Under the pieces are notes generated by a model that was given only the letters and a program-made list of their open reading frames with translations, made no database searches and was not told the origin of the DNA. Source: Selaginella tamariscina (lineage: Eukaryota > Streptophyta > Lycopodiopsida > Selaginellales > Selaginellaceae). Taken from it: a stretch of DNA of 64,000 bases. Within the stretch, counting starts at the first letter, position 1, and each line of letters begins with the position of its first letter. The translations under genes and the position numbers were made by a program. Positions 38,201 to 49,274 of the stretch are shown piece after piece. The stretch is from positions 107,738 through 171,737 of the forward strand of contig PUQB01000163.1 in NCBI GenBank assembly GCA_003024785.1, in the 5' to 3' direction.

Positions 38201-40756
38201 CGGCTAAACTATAATGCCCACTAGCTAAACTGTCTGATGTACATGTCAGTAATATATTGTAGTATATATACATGAATATTTGTATATGATAGGATAATGT
38301 ATCTACGGAATAATTAGAGCTATGATAATATAGCTTTCCGTTGTGTATAGCATACACACACTCTGTCCACCTAATCTAACACACACACACACACACACAC
38401 AATTTATAAGTATTCTACATTAGAATAACAACATATTACAGTGCATAAATAACATACCTCTGATTTATTATTTTGCACTGGCTGCGTAATGGTTTCATCT
38501 TTTTAGGAATGTCCACTTTCTTCTGCTTCATGTCACTCACAATCTCCATCAACTTATCCTCGTCACTCACAATCTCCATCAACTTGTCCTCATCACTCAC
38601 AATCTCCATCAACTTATCCTCGTCACTCACAGTCTCCATCAACTTATCCTTGTCACTCACAATCTCCATCAATTTATCCTCCTCGCTGTACATAATACAC
38701 AGACAAATATAAACATGTATAAATGAAATATATATTTGATACGGTAGCATTACCTTATGAACCTATTAGCTGTAATCTTCCAGCCTTACAACACACACAC
38801 ACGCACACGCACACAAGTTTTAAACCTGAAATTTGAATCAGGTTTTGCAGTCTGAATTTCACTTATTTCCTTCGTCGTAACATCCGAATCAGCAGCATTA
38901 TCTTCCATATCCTCAGGAATATGCTCCGACTCCATATAGTCTTCCTGCAAACAATATCATCATTACCTCATGCACGCACACACAACTACTTAACATTCCA
39001 GTCTAACATAATACCTGTTCAGGCTTCAAAAAATCGAACTCGTCCTCTTCAATATGCTCCTCTTGTAAGTCCTCGGGTCGAAGCTATGTAAGATATTAAG
39101 GTTAAGGATATATTTATTATGTTATTATTGAATAAAACCTCTTTAAAATCGCTAAATTCTTCTTCAATGTCCTCTGGTAGAAGAACATTCCTCCCGTTCA
39201 ATGTCTTCCTCCGTATTATCTACTTGGCTGCATCTTTCTGTAGAATCAGATGTAAATACGAATATACTATATGCATTAGCTTATATGTATACAATACAAC
39301 ATCTATCATTCTTACTGGTTCCTTGCTTCTCCAACAAGTCGAAAAGCTTGTCCAGGCTTGTGGGCTGTTGAGAAGATTCTGAAATATGCAAAGGTGCAGA
39401 TTCTGGAATCTGCTCAGATATTAGAGCATTTTCAGATATACTCGGATATTCCGAACTGCTGCTGCTAGCCATGGATATAACGATTGCAGACTCTCCTGTT
39501 TCTGTAAATGCAAATGCAGCTTCTTCCACGTTCTTCTCCATGTCCTTATTAGTGCACCTGCATAAACAAGTATAAATATTGTAAATAGGTATGTATACTT
39601 TACCTTGGACATAACCACGTTTTCCATACGGCTTGTTTGGGTCAAAGCCTACGCAACATGCATGGTACCTGAACAGGCATTGGATGTCAGAACATGGTGT
39701 GTTTGTGTTTGTGTAACATAAACTTGCCAGCAGTCACATCCATCACAAGCCACAGAGGTATCTTCAAGATCATTCTGAATAGCTTGTCCACACGAAGCTT
39801 GCATTCATCTCCATCCATGCATGAAACAGCCTAGTTAACAAATCCTTGTTATATATGTAAGTTTTATGTATGCTCACACAGACATGTCCTGTGATGCACA
39901 TACGGCTATTACGCTATATAGAACTCGTTCTTTCATTAACATATTACATTGTGAGTGTGTATACCTTGACAACTATACATATATACAGGTATATGTGACA
40001 GGTATACGATCATATGTTAAGCACACATAGTTCATATATAAAAAATTATTAGATACCTCTTCATCAATAAGATATGAGAATGCCTCATCATTTGCCCTGC
40101 AAAGAACAAACTGTTACTGCGTTTTACATTAAATGTTTCATAAATAATACCTTGTATCATCATTCTCGTCTTCTATAGATTTGCAAACAGCAGCCTTGAC
40201 ATCTCTAACAATAAGCATTCTGTTGTTATGTCAAAATAAACTCGCTCTCATTAATCTAGCGCACTCTTTACTTATTGTAGCGTGTAAAAAGTGTGTCCCT
40301 GACTTACATTCGCAACAAGGCTTACAAACTTGAACTGGGCTTTGCACATTGGACAAAGATTCGTCACTGGCCCAGTCTTCAATGCAGGAGAAACAGAAAC
40401 TGGAAAAGCAAGTATAAAAGCATCAATTCGTGGATGCACGTGTTTATTGTCAAAAATCAATGTATAACACACATACCACATATATAATGTATATGTGTGC
40501 GTAAATCAATGTATAAAAACACATATATATTATGTATATGTATTTATTTAGATAAAGGACTTACATGTGATTACAGCAGTCAAGGAGGCCCCTACTAGAC
40601 ACAACGGCATCACAAATACCACATATGTTGTCCGGATTCTATGGAAAAAAACAATGATCAGTCTCTCTCTGTGTCTCTATCTCTCTCTAAGATTCACACC
40701 TGGATCCGAACATCCTGCTCCATAGCCGGATCGCCGCCCTGATCCAAGTCCCCCAT
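34314..40756 (-). CDS. Large RING + PHD finger nuclear protein (At4g10930/PHRF1-like)
   Basis: More than twenty exons on the minus strand. The start is [14 protein letters not shown] at 40756. Exons at 40638-40565 and 40399-40308 give a RING finger ([31 protein letters not shown]). Exons at 39830-39728 and 39668-39604 give a PHD finger ([19 protein letters not shown]). Acidic exons follow (39557-39316, then about 39237-38826). Next come a five-fold [10 protein letters not shown] repeat (38680-38531), a conserved basic block ([26 protein letters not shown], 37870-37402), and [12 protein letters not shown] (about 37263-37190). The C-terminus is [27 protein letters not shown], stop at 34314. The animal relative PHRF1 is a chromatin-associated ubiquitin ligase; nuclear ligase activity here is inferred. 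Probable indels lie near 40360, 39770, 39190 and 37870. The intron after 39728 has a GC donor (GCAAGT). Confidence 0.8.
36133..36327. repeat. Long perfect palindrome inside an intron of the RING/PHD gene
   Basis: 36177-36245 and 36259-36327 are exact reverse complements (69-base arms) around a 13-base loop, TCTGATTAATTCA. The segment 36133-36155 is in addition the reverse complement of 36248-36270, which overlaps the loop and the right arm, so two palindromes are nested. No transposase gene or obvious target duplication was found. The arms contain CA/TG and TATA-rich words but are not simple repeats. Confidence 0.92.
38531..38680 (-). repeat. In-frame 30-bp tandem repeat, five units, coding [10 protein letters not shown]
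   Basis: Five near-identical 30-base units in the RING/PHD gene give repeated SD(E/K)DKLMEIV or METV. The period is a multiple of three, so copy-number change keeps the frame. The units are predicted helical and highly charged, a likely flexible or coiled-coil linker. Confidence 0.9.
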
Positions 40757-41025
40757 AATGCACCAACATAACCCTAATCAATGTGGAATATGCGAATTTC
40801 TATGACTCGCGATCTCAGCCGTGCATTTGAAGATTTCAGAATTAGCATGGAGATGGGCATTAAGCCGGCTTTGCCACGCGAAGGGCGGTTAATTTAGTGA
40901 GGAGTGCAGCGATGGCTGGCAACGGGGAAAATGCATCCATTTCCACTACAGATCGAGGTAAGCACCAATCCCACACGCACGCACGCAACGCACACGTGTG
41001 TGTTCTCTTTCAGAGATACAAGTAA
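40757..41025. promoter_or_regulatory. Short divergent promoter region between RING/PHD and SINE-like genes
   Basis: The start codons of the two genes point away from each other, at 40756 (minus) and 41026 (plus). The plus gene has a probable non-coding first exon ending at 40957 (GATCGAG|GTAAGC) and an acceptor at about 41012, so the space shared by both promoters is under 200 bases. The region is markedly GC-richer than its surroundings. No TATA box is evident. Confidence 0.6.
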
Positions 41026-42287
41026 ATGGGGAGGTACCAGAGCCCACTGATAAAGCACGACTTATCGCGTCTGGAGGACCCAGAGGCCAGGCAGATTGCA
41101 CTCACCTCACTGAAGAGCTGCGTGCGCCACCTGGAGCCCGACTGCATCTCCTTGTTCCTGGACCAGATATCCGAGGTCCCAAGATGCAATCCCGGCCATA
41201 CGTCATCTCCCTGTACGAGGACATCTCACGAGTGCACCGGTCGCTGGTGGTACCGTACATACCCAGGATGATGGAGTCAATCGTTACCGCTCTGTCGGAG
41301 AGCGGTAGCTCCCCCAATGTCCACTCTGCGTGTGCAAGAGTTGTCGACAGTCTCAGCAGGTACTGCATTGATGTACAGCACAAACCAGGGAAGTCTTACG
41401 TGCAATCTGCGAGCCATTGGTTACTGTCCTAGTGGGGAAGTTTGTCCCAGTTGCAGCCGGTGCTGCCACGTGTTTACAGGCGCTTGTGCTGTCTGAGGCC
41501 TGGAAGCATGCCCCCTGGTGAGCTTGTCAACGAGGTATGCTGCAGGGCCACGCAGGCATTGAGTGGTAAGTCAATGCCGACTGTTCCCCACATACATCTT
41601 GTCTGCACGCTCTCGAGTGTCAACAAGGAGGCTCTGTCGGCGTACACCCTTGAGTTGCTCAGAGGTGGAGGTGACATTCTCCAGGCGGCTGCCGCCTGGA
41701 CACTGAGGGTCGCAGCTGCTCAGCTACTTAAGTGTGCTCTTGAGCTGTACCATCCGGACAGTTCAGCAGCTTCACAGGAGCTCTCCAACGTCATCGAGGT
41801 TCTCGAGAGGTACCGTCTGGACCGGATGCCTAAGGTTCGATCTGCTGTTGGGGATGCACTGAAGACTGCCAAGCAAGGTACTGTACACGTGAGCAAGGGA
41901 TTGGTTCAATATTGCTGCCGAGACTTGAGAGACGGCCTATTCTCTCGAGAAGTCAAGGAGCAGAGGTTGAGTTTGTGATAGTCGAAGAAGGCAGTAAACA
42001 ACCGAAGAGCTTAAGGAGGAAGGGGAAAAGCTCGGACACGGTTAGACACACGGTCTCGGCCGGGCCGGGAGGTTACGTGGTACAGGAGTGGATCAAAGTT
42101 GAAGACGGATTTCCGCACTCTAGGGTGCTTGCTGGCATTGATGAGGGTGACGAGTACTTTGAGCAGCAGCCGGTTTACGAGGACCCTTTGTACGGACAAC
42201 AGTTCTACTCTCCCTTGGAAAGGCACGTTGTCATCTTTGATGAGGGATCATACGGCTACTAACACTTGCAAGCGCCTCATAGAAGTA

Positions 42288-42322
<35 letters not shown>

Positions 42323-42948
42323 CACACCTATAGTTGTATAAACTTAGTTTGAAATTCTTTCAGGAAACTGCAGCAGCGATACCTTCTGTTTCACAGTCGC
42401 CTCCAGAGAATACAGGTGACACAGTACAGGACACGGCTGACACGAATGGAGTGTGCGAGACAATCCAATAGCAGGCAAGGATCGTTCCATCACGCCTCCC
42501 ATTCCGAACAAACCGGAAGCCGGTTCTCTCCAAGGAGACAAACGGCGACACTGAACCGTCGGAAGCTTGTGAGGAGACAGGAGACAAGCCATTGAACGTG
42601 TCGGAAGCTGCCGGAACGTTGGGAGACAAGGTTAACACTAATGAGAGTGACTCTACAGTGTCTAATGACGGTAGTTTCGATGAGAGCAAGAACAACATGA
42701 GCGAGGAAATGGTGGACACATTTCGGCGTTCCTGGAAGAACTGGAAACAGCCAACGGGCCGGAAATAGTGACACGTGTTCCAGACAGTGACCTGGTAAAC
42801 ACTTCTTTAGATCCGAGTCGCAGAGGTTTATCAAGACAAACAGGTGGAAATTGTACGCTACGGTGTTGAAGGGCTTCTCTTGCTTCCTTTTGCTGTGGCT
42901 GTTATCAAATATTTGCAACCAAACTTAGACGTGGTACCACCAACTTGA
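40912..42948 (+). CDS. SINE1/SINE2-like ARM-repeat protein with KASH-like C-terminus
   Basis: Probable start MGRYQSPLIKHDLSRL at 41026; an upstream leader exon begins at 40912. ARM/HEAT repeats follow: DPEARQIALTSLKSCVRHL, FLDQISEVP, YVISLYEDISRVH, VVPYIPRMMESIVTAL, HSACARVVDSLSRYCID, LVNEVCCRATQAL, VIEVLERYRLDRMPKVR. This order and spacing match Arabidopsis SINE1/SINE2, nuclear-envelope partners of SUN proteins; SINE1 also decorates actin. An acidic, low-complexity middle follows (exons about 41880-42282 and 42361 onward). The last segment has a hydrophobic stretch, GLLLLPFAVAVIKYL, and ends DVVPPT at 42948, close to the short proline-containing tails of plant KASH proteins. Frame shifts by small indels occur near 41195, 41404, 41513 and in the C-terminal third. 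No single frame runs through, but each frame continues the same protein. Confidence 0.8.
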
Positions 42949-43362
42949 GGACATAGAAAGATTTTGTTTCTTCATATATGCATTGCTGGCGTGCGTGCGT
43001 GCGTGCGTGCGTGTGTGGAGAGAGGGAGAGATTCCCGTGTTGTACGTTTACATTCTTGTATTAAACGCAAGTACCAAATACGAACATTATAGAATCTACT
43101 AGAATGTATACGTGCATATCGACATATATACACATCGATGAATATGTGTAGATTTGTCTAGTATATATAATGCGCGAGTGCGTGTGCGTGTGATTTTGTA
43201 AGGGTTTAACACTGGTGAAAGTGCCACGTGTCGGGGGATTAAACAAAAATGTGTTTTAGGGTGATTAAGAGAAGGAGTGATCGGCTGCGATACATAGATC
43301 CCATCCGTCCCTTAGGGTTTATAGATCGGCCTTTTGTAGGGTTTGGGAGAAGCGCCTTCAGG
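42949..43362. other. Spacer between SINE-like and RAD23 genes
   Basis: It contains a (GTGC)n patch at about 42989-43012 and CA/TA-rich sequence. The last 100 bases before 43363 (ATAGATCGGCC, TAGGGTTTGGG) should hold the RAD23 5' untranslated region. No TATA box was assigned. Confidence 0.5.
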
Positions 43363-45434
43363 ATGAAGATATCCGTCAAGACGCTTAAGGGAACCACTTT
43401 GATCTGGATGTGCAGCCAGGCGATACGGTAAGCATAAAAATCCATAGAAATCTCATAGAAATCGGCCGAATTGGTGAGAAATCCATGGCGCCTGCCCAAG
43501 CTCAGTGCGGAATCCATGGCTCCAGGTCGTGTCCGTGACAATCTGCACCGGATTGGCCTCTTTTCCGTCTCCCTCGAGCTGGGGTTCTTGGAAAATCACT
43601 TAGGGTTTGTGTTCTTGTGTACAGGTGATCGCCGTGAAGAAGCAGATTGAGGATTTGCAAGGGAAGGAGAGTTTTCCCTGCTCCCAGCAGCTCCTGATTC
43701 ATCAGGGTAAGGTTCTCAAGGATGACACTACCATGGAGGAGAACAAGGTCTCAGAGAACGGTTTCCTGGTAGTTATGCTCACCAAGGTGCGTCTTGATTC
43801 TTTATTCACATTTATCTAATCCCGCATTGCACTGAACGATGCTAATATGAATTTGGTTTTTGCCAGAGTAAGGGTGCACCTGCTACGTCTGGTGGTGCTT
43901 CTAGCACACCTTCTCCTGCTCCGGCTCCGGCTCCGGCTATTGCTACTGCTCCGACTCCTACTCCTGCTCCTGCAGTTGCTGCACCGCCTGCACCTGCTCC
44001 GAGTCCGGCAGCACCTGCATCACCCGCTCCTGCACCTACGTAAGTATTTGTTATCCACAGTTCTGTGTATAAGTGCAGAGATTTAATGGATTTCTCTTGG
44101 CATAGGCCTCCACCAGCTGCTGCAAACAGGTGATATATATGGACAGGCGGCATCCAACCTGGTAGCTGGAACAAATTTGGAGAGCACTGTTCAACAGTTG
44201 CTGGACATGGGTGGTGGTTCCTGGGACCGTGATAGCGTTACTCGTGCTCTCCGTGCTGCTTACAACAACCCCGAACGCGCTGTTGAGTATTTGTACTCGG
44301 TAAGTACACACATGCCTATGCGTATATATCTATATACTGATGTTTTGATGTTGTTATTCAGGGAATACCTGAGATGGCTGAGGTTGCACCCCGGTTGCTC
44401 GTCCGGTGCCAGCAGCGGCTCCTCCTGCTGCAGCGGTACCTCCAGCGGCTCCTACCGGTGGAGTAGCACCCCGCCTGCTGCAGCTCCCACCACTGGGCCC
44501 AATGCTGTGCCTTGGATCTCTTCCCTCAAGTACGTGATATAGTATGTATATATACTTCTCTTCCTCTTAGTCAAGTTGTTTGTACGTTTGTAGACGGACT
44601 ATAACAAGATAAAATGAAAACGGTTAACATTTTGGTATAGGGAATGCCCGGTGTAAATGTCGGAGCTGGAAATGGCGCGTTGGATTTTCTCCGTAACAAT
44701 CCGCAGGTTGTTCTAAGTTCTTTTCTTGACTTCTCTTGTCACATGCACACGTTTCGCGCGTACGCAAGTGTAACTATTGAATGAATTTCATTGCAGTTCC
44801 AGGCATTGAGGGCGATGGTTCAACAAAATCCTCAAATTTTACAGGTACGTTCACACACATATCTCTACGCACGTGGCCGATGTGTACTTTGTGTTTTAGC
44901 CCATGCTCCAAGAACTTGGGAGACAAAACCCGCAGCTGCTACGTCTTATCAATGACAATCAGGCTGAGTTTCTTCGCCTCATCAATGAAGCTGGCGAGGC
45001 TGGTGAAGGGTACGTGTATTCACATTATATCAATGCACATCTTATTCTGTTTTCCTTTGCAGCGAATTAGCAGCGATGCCACAGTCGATCAGCGTTACTC
45101 CTGAGGAAAGAGAAGCAATTGAAAGGGTAAGCATCATACATATGCACTGTATCATACACTTATACCTTACTGTGTATGGATGTTGTTACTATTAGATATG
45201 AGAGGGCAGAGATATACACATAGTCTACATTGCATACTTATAACTAAGCCCCAATGAGTTAACGGGATATTCCACCAACATGCGATACACATACATGTAT
45301 ATTGTGTGTGCGTGCAGTTGGAGGCGATGGGATTTGACAGAGCTCTGGTGATAGAGGCATTCCTGGCATGTGACAAGAACGAGCAATTGGCAGCAAACTA
45401 CCTGCTTGAGCACGCAGGAGATTACGAGGATTAA
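43363..45434 (+). CDS. RAD23: RAD23 ubiquitin shuttle receptor / XPC-partner protein
   Basis: Ten exons: 43363-43427, 43625-43786, 43867-44039, 44106-44299, 44362-44529, 44641-44706, 44797-44844, 44900-45009, 45063-45126 and 45318-45434. Domains in order are a ubiquitin-like domain ([32 protein letters not shown]); an Ala/Pro-rich linker; UBA1 ([31 protein letters not shown]); an XPC-binding STI1-like region ([33 protein letters not shown]); and UBA2 ([25 protein letters not shown]), ending DYED. RAD23 carries ubiquitinated proteins to the proteasome and aids nucleotide excision repair. Frame breaks occur at 43398-43400 (T3 where T4 is needed), about 44130, 44389-44392 and 44469-44472 (C4 where C5 is needed) and 44512 (T2 for T3). 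All but one fall in homopolymers. A truncated copy lies at 17385-18640. Confidence 0.95.
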
Positions 45435-46229
45435 TTTGCGATAATCTAAAATTCTTGCTGTGCAACGGATGGTTTTATTCGAGATTAAAAAAAAAAAAGT
45501 TTGGTATATGCTAGTTGTGCTAATTGTATATTCCTTTTGGCTTTGCGAATATACGTTGATTTGGTATATAGCCCTATATAAACCTAAACGAATTAAGCGA
45601 CTTAATTATATAATGATTAAGTGAATGAAGAAAGGTTATATGAAATATATGTTATATATTTTGTAAATAGTACTACATCAGAGTTAGCCACGTTAGATAT
45701 CAAATATAGATATATATAAATATAGTTACACAAACAGGTATATGTATTGTTCATGTTAATCAAATTTCATATATAAAACATCGACTCACTGATAGATTCT
45801 TAAGTAGCCTCCTTCCTAGAGCTATGGATATCTATGTCTTTGTATGTGTTGAATCGTATATACACACGTATGTATAATGTGTATATAAACGTACATAGAA
45901 ATGCACGTCACGCATGAACACATATATACATTCTCATACACATACATTTGTTCGCTTGTCTGTGTGTATGTGTGGGTGTCTCGCTTTGACTTGGAAAAAT
46001 AATGTTATAAAAGACAATGGACAAATACTTGATTATAATAATAAATTTAAACGTTGTATTCAGTCAAGGACATCTTCGCAGTCGTGGATAGTATGCATAT
46101 GCAGTGTATAGGTATGTACCTTACGAGATACACACACATTTGTTTGTGTGCTTTGTGATAGATGTCTTGGAACATTATATTTTTATAAAAAAACAAAACT
46201 AATAATAATGAGAAATTAAAGATTAAAAC
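45435..46229. other. Tail-to-tail spacer between RAD23 and thaumatin relic
   Basis: It begins with the RAD23 3' untranslated region (AAGTTTGGTATATG, CCTTTTGGCTTTGCGAAT), which has copies at 12.3 and 17.4 kb. It continues with reverse-complement matches to the 3' flanks of thaumatin copies A and B. No gene is seen. Confidence 0.65.
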
Positions 46230-46393
46230 TGATATTTAAAGTCGCTTAAAAACTTCAAGAAGGACAGAAAGTGATAGTAAAAAGTCTTGCCAGTGGGAGT
46301 ACTTTGATCCGTAGACCAACTGTATGCGTCGCCACAATAACGCAAAATCGCTCTCACGTAGCTCTCCTGTACCAATTACGATATATATTATAT

Positions 46394-46466
<73 letters not shown>

Positions 46467-46876
46467 ATTACCCATTGAAAAACCTTGATGCTCCAGGAGA
46501 GAGTGAAAATTCATTACTCTGCCTGGATGTTGCACTCAAGAAAAGAGCTGTTAATAAACTAAATTAGAATGCATATGGATGTTTATGTGCGTATTTGGGA
46601 TTGGGATTCGAGGAAATGAGGAAAGTTTAATAAATTATTAACACACTGCTAAAACCTACTAAACAACACCTGAGAGAGATATGCTGCTAAAACCTACTTA
46701 AGGACGTTGTGTGGTTCACAAAATCATTAGTGAATTACTATATGAGAAGCACGTGATCAAACAAAGGCATCTCTCACACACACATACGCACCACTTTGTA
46801 AGATATGCATGTTTTCTACTCAATGTGAAAACTAACCAGATAAAATAAAAAGCACCCAAAACGAAGAGGAAGCCAT
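46230..46876 (-). pseudogene. Thaumatin-like copy C, internally deleted
   Basis: The first exon (46876-46837) reads MASSSFWVLFILS and joins at 46547 to ALFLSATS, giving a convincing signal peptide. This copy shows best how exon 1 and exon 2 of the family join. After ACATCC about 80 bases of exon 2 are gone. After the (GA)n intron (46463-46407), exon 3 keeps only AGGAGAGCTACGTGAGAGCGA, the GGCGACGCATACAGTTGGTC block and the CCCACTGGCAAGACTTTTTACTATCA end. The LAEF and DFYD core is missing, so the gene is dead. The upstream sequence matches the promoters of copies A and B to about 47000. Confidence 0.85.
46407..46463 (-). repeat. (GA)n microsatellite in intron 2 of thaumatin copy C
   Basis: Same position as the CT runs of copies A and B in reverse orientation. 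An AT run (46379-46406) adjoins, mirroring the CT-TA compound repeat. Confidence 0.9.
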
Positions 46877-46999
46877 GTTGTATTTGTGATGGAGAATATG
46901 AAGATCCACAAACGCTTATACAGTGTGTTACATGCCGTAGCGTGTACGCATGTATGTCATTCTGTAAACGTTCTATTGGGTAAGGAATTTTCTATGGAC

Positions 47000-48235
47000 T
47001 GTATTAGATTTTTATACTGTATCACAATATGGAGCAACACTTTACCGGCCATTTTTAATATTGACTTTAAAATTATAAATTGATAGTTATCATCGTATAT
47101 TCGATTTGACTACGTATAAAGAATTGAACATTAATTTTAATAAAAATAGATTATTAATTTAATACTTCATTTTATTATAATTTTAAACTTAACTTTAAAA
47201 TTAACTTAAAATCACTTCTGAATTGGGATTTCTTATTTAATTAAGCCCCCTTCATATTCTTGACAGTTTTTTAACTGTGAATGGCCAAATCTAATGTGCA
47301 TCTCAATTATAAGAACAAACTAAGCTGCACAAATTTAATCGCTTCTTTATTAAGGTTTAATTTTATATTTTATATTAAAACCTTTTTAATTTTAGTTAGT
47401 TGATTATGTATATAATATGGTACATTGTTTGCTAGAAGTTTCAGTATATGCACACACACACACATAATAGTATATTTATACATATATACATGTGTGCTTG
47501 TGGATTACTGTCTAAATTAATATAATTCTTTGGCCCCGTATAAAAATTAATAAACTTACACAAATTAATAATAAATAGAACTTTATCCATCTCAACAGTT
47601 TTGTAAATTAATTTTCATCATATATTAATTATAAAATAATGTAAATTCACATAAAAACACTTATTAAACATTAGCAAAGAAGTCAGAAATGCGCATATTA
47701 TGCCGATTCTGTGTATGTGTTAAATATCAACTAATGGTTCTGATAGCTTTTTAGCTATTCCTTAAGAAATCATTAATATTTTTAATTAAAATAATAATTA
47801 TAATATTTGGTATTTAAATATGAAAACAAAGAATAAAGTACTTACAATACTTTGCTTATAATTAGAGTTTGTATATGGTTGTGTGCGTGCTAAGTCATTA
47901 ATCATTAATATTTTTATTTAACTAACTAGTCTAAATTAATAACATGCTTAAATTAATACTGCCACCTTAATCTCAACAGTATTAATTTAGACACGTCTTA
48001 CTGTATATACTTTCAAATAATGGTTTTTAGCACGTGCAATTAAGTATCTTTAAAAAAGATGCACACACACTTCAATATCTTGTTAAGTATCTTGAAACTT
48101 TAGAGAAAAAAATAAATAAATAAAAATGAACATAAGGAATAAGACATTAATAATGGAAATAATTTTTAAACGTTTATTAAAATTTATTTAAGATTACTTT
48201 ATATTACATTTACCTAACAGAGGAATGACATGGGT
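47000..48235. other. AT-rich intergenic DNA, no gene
   Basis: No coding frame or repeat family was recognised. A short (CA)n patch is at 47452-47464. Confidence 0.55.
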
Positions 48236-48239
48236 ACCT

Positions 48240-49010
48240 GCGAAACAATGACCTAGGTTGACTAGGAGTGATTATGTTATTCATTGGAGGCACCAAATGA
48301 AGGATGACGAAGATGGCTTGGCTACTAAATCAAAGACTTGGCTATGTAATGTGACATGATAATTAAACAATGGTTGATATCTTTTTACTGATTGGGAAAG
48401 CTTTTTAGGTCATTAGAGTTAGCACTGAATAAAGTATGACAAGGATGACTTATTAGGTTACCAAACTGAGAATGACTTGGTTACATAATGATGACATGAT
48501 ATTGAAAATAGGGGATGATTTGTTTGCCAATTAGTAGAGTTATGTTGTTCATTAGAGTCACATCAAATGAAAGGACAATGGAGATGATGTGTCTATCAAG
48601 CTTGGTTACATAATGATGACATGGCTACCAAATGGGGATGAATTATTTTCCAACTTAAAGAGCTTATGTTATTCATTGAAGTTGGCATTAAATGAAGAAC
48701 AACGGGACAACCTCATTACCAAACAAGGGATTATTTAGCTACATAAAGATGACTTGAATAGAAAGATGATTTAACTATATAAATAATGATGCCATGGTTA
48801 TCGAACTGATTTAACTACATAATGATGTCATGGCTACTGAACGAGGATGATTTAGTTACATATCATACCAAACTGATTTAAACAGGGATGATTTAGTTAT
48901 ATAATAATACCAAATTGATTTAACTACATAATGATGTCATGGCTACCAAACTAGGATGATTTTAATTATGTAATGATAGCATGACTATCCAATGGAGATG
49001 ATTTATGTCA
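48240..49010. repeat. Degenerate minisatellite-like region based on 'TACATAATGATGACATGGCTACCAAA'-type words
   Basis: Short words recur irregularly through the region: ACATAATGATGACATG (for example 48485, 48608), GGCTACCAAA or GGCTACTGAA, GGGGATGATTT, TTAACTACATAATGATG and TTATGTTATTCATTG. Unit boundaries are uneven, typically 30-60 bases, and copies are diverged. Confidence 0.6.
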
Positions 49011-49012
49011 AA

Positions 49013-49269
49013 GTCTTAACACAAAGGGCTAACAACATGGCAACATGTGGCTGTTAAGTGATCATTCGGCATCAATACCTTGTGTGAGCAACTTTAAGTC
49101 TTTCAAGACAACCACAAGAGCCTGACTTAGATGCTCAAATAAGCATAAGACTTAGGGTTTTACCTAAGTCTCTTAGAATGATTATCCCTTAAACTTTAGA
49201 GGATAATTCAAATAGACTTTTAGAATCGTGCCCCAAAAGACCTAGAAAGCTCATGCTTAACCCTATTAA
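49013..49269 (+). repeat. Dispersed repeat, family 3
   Basis: GTCAAAGTCTTAACACAAAGGGC, CAACATGGCAACATGTGGC, GTGAGCAAC-TTAAGTCTTTC and CTGACTTAGATGC recur in the same order at about 63790-63945, and the first words recur again at 63951-64000. It may be part of another LTR family. The chromovirus is inserted just after it. Confidence 0.6.
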
Positions 49270-49274
49270 GGAAA

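Noticed and set aside
38531-38680. Regular 30-bp repeats considered as a CRISPR-like array
   Set aside because: There are no unique spacers, the repeats are directly abutting and in frame within an exon, and the genome is a plant.
43842-44174. Gly/Ala-rich minus-strand frame
   Set aside because: It is antisense to the Ala/Pro-rich linker exon of RAD23.
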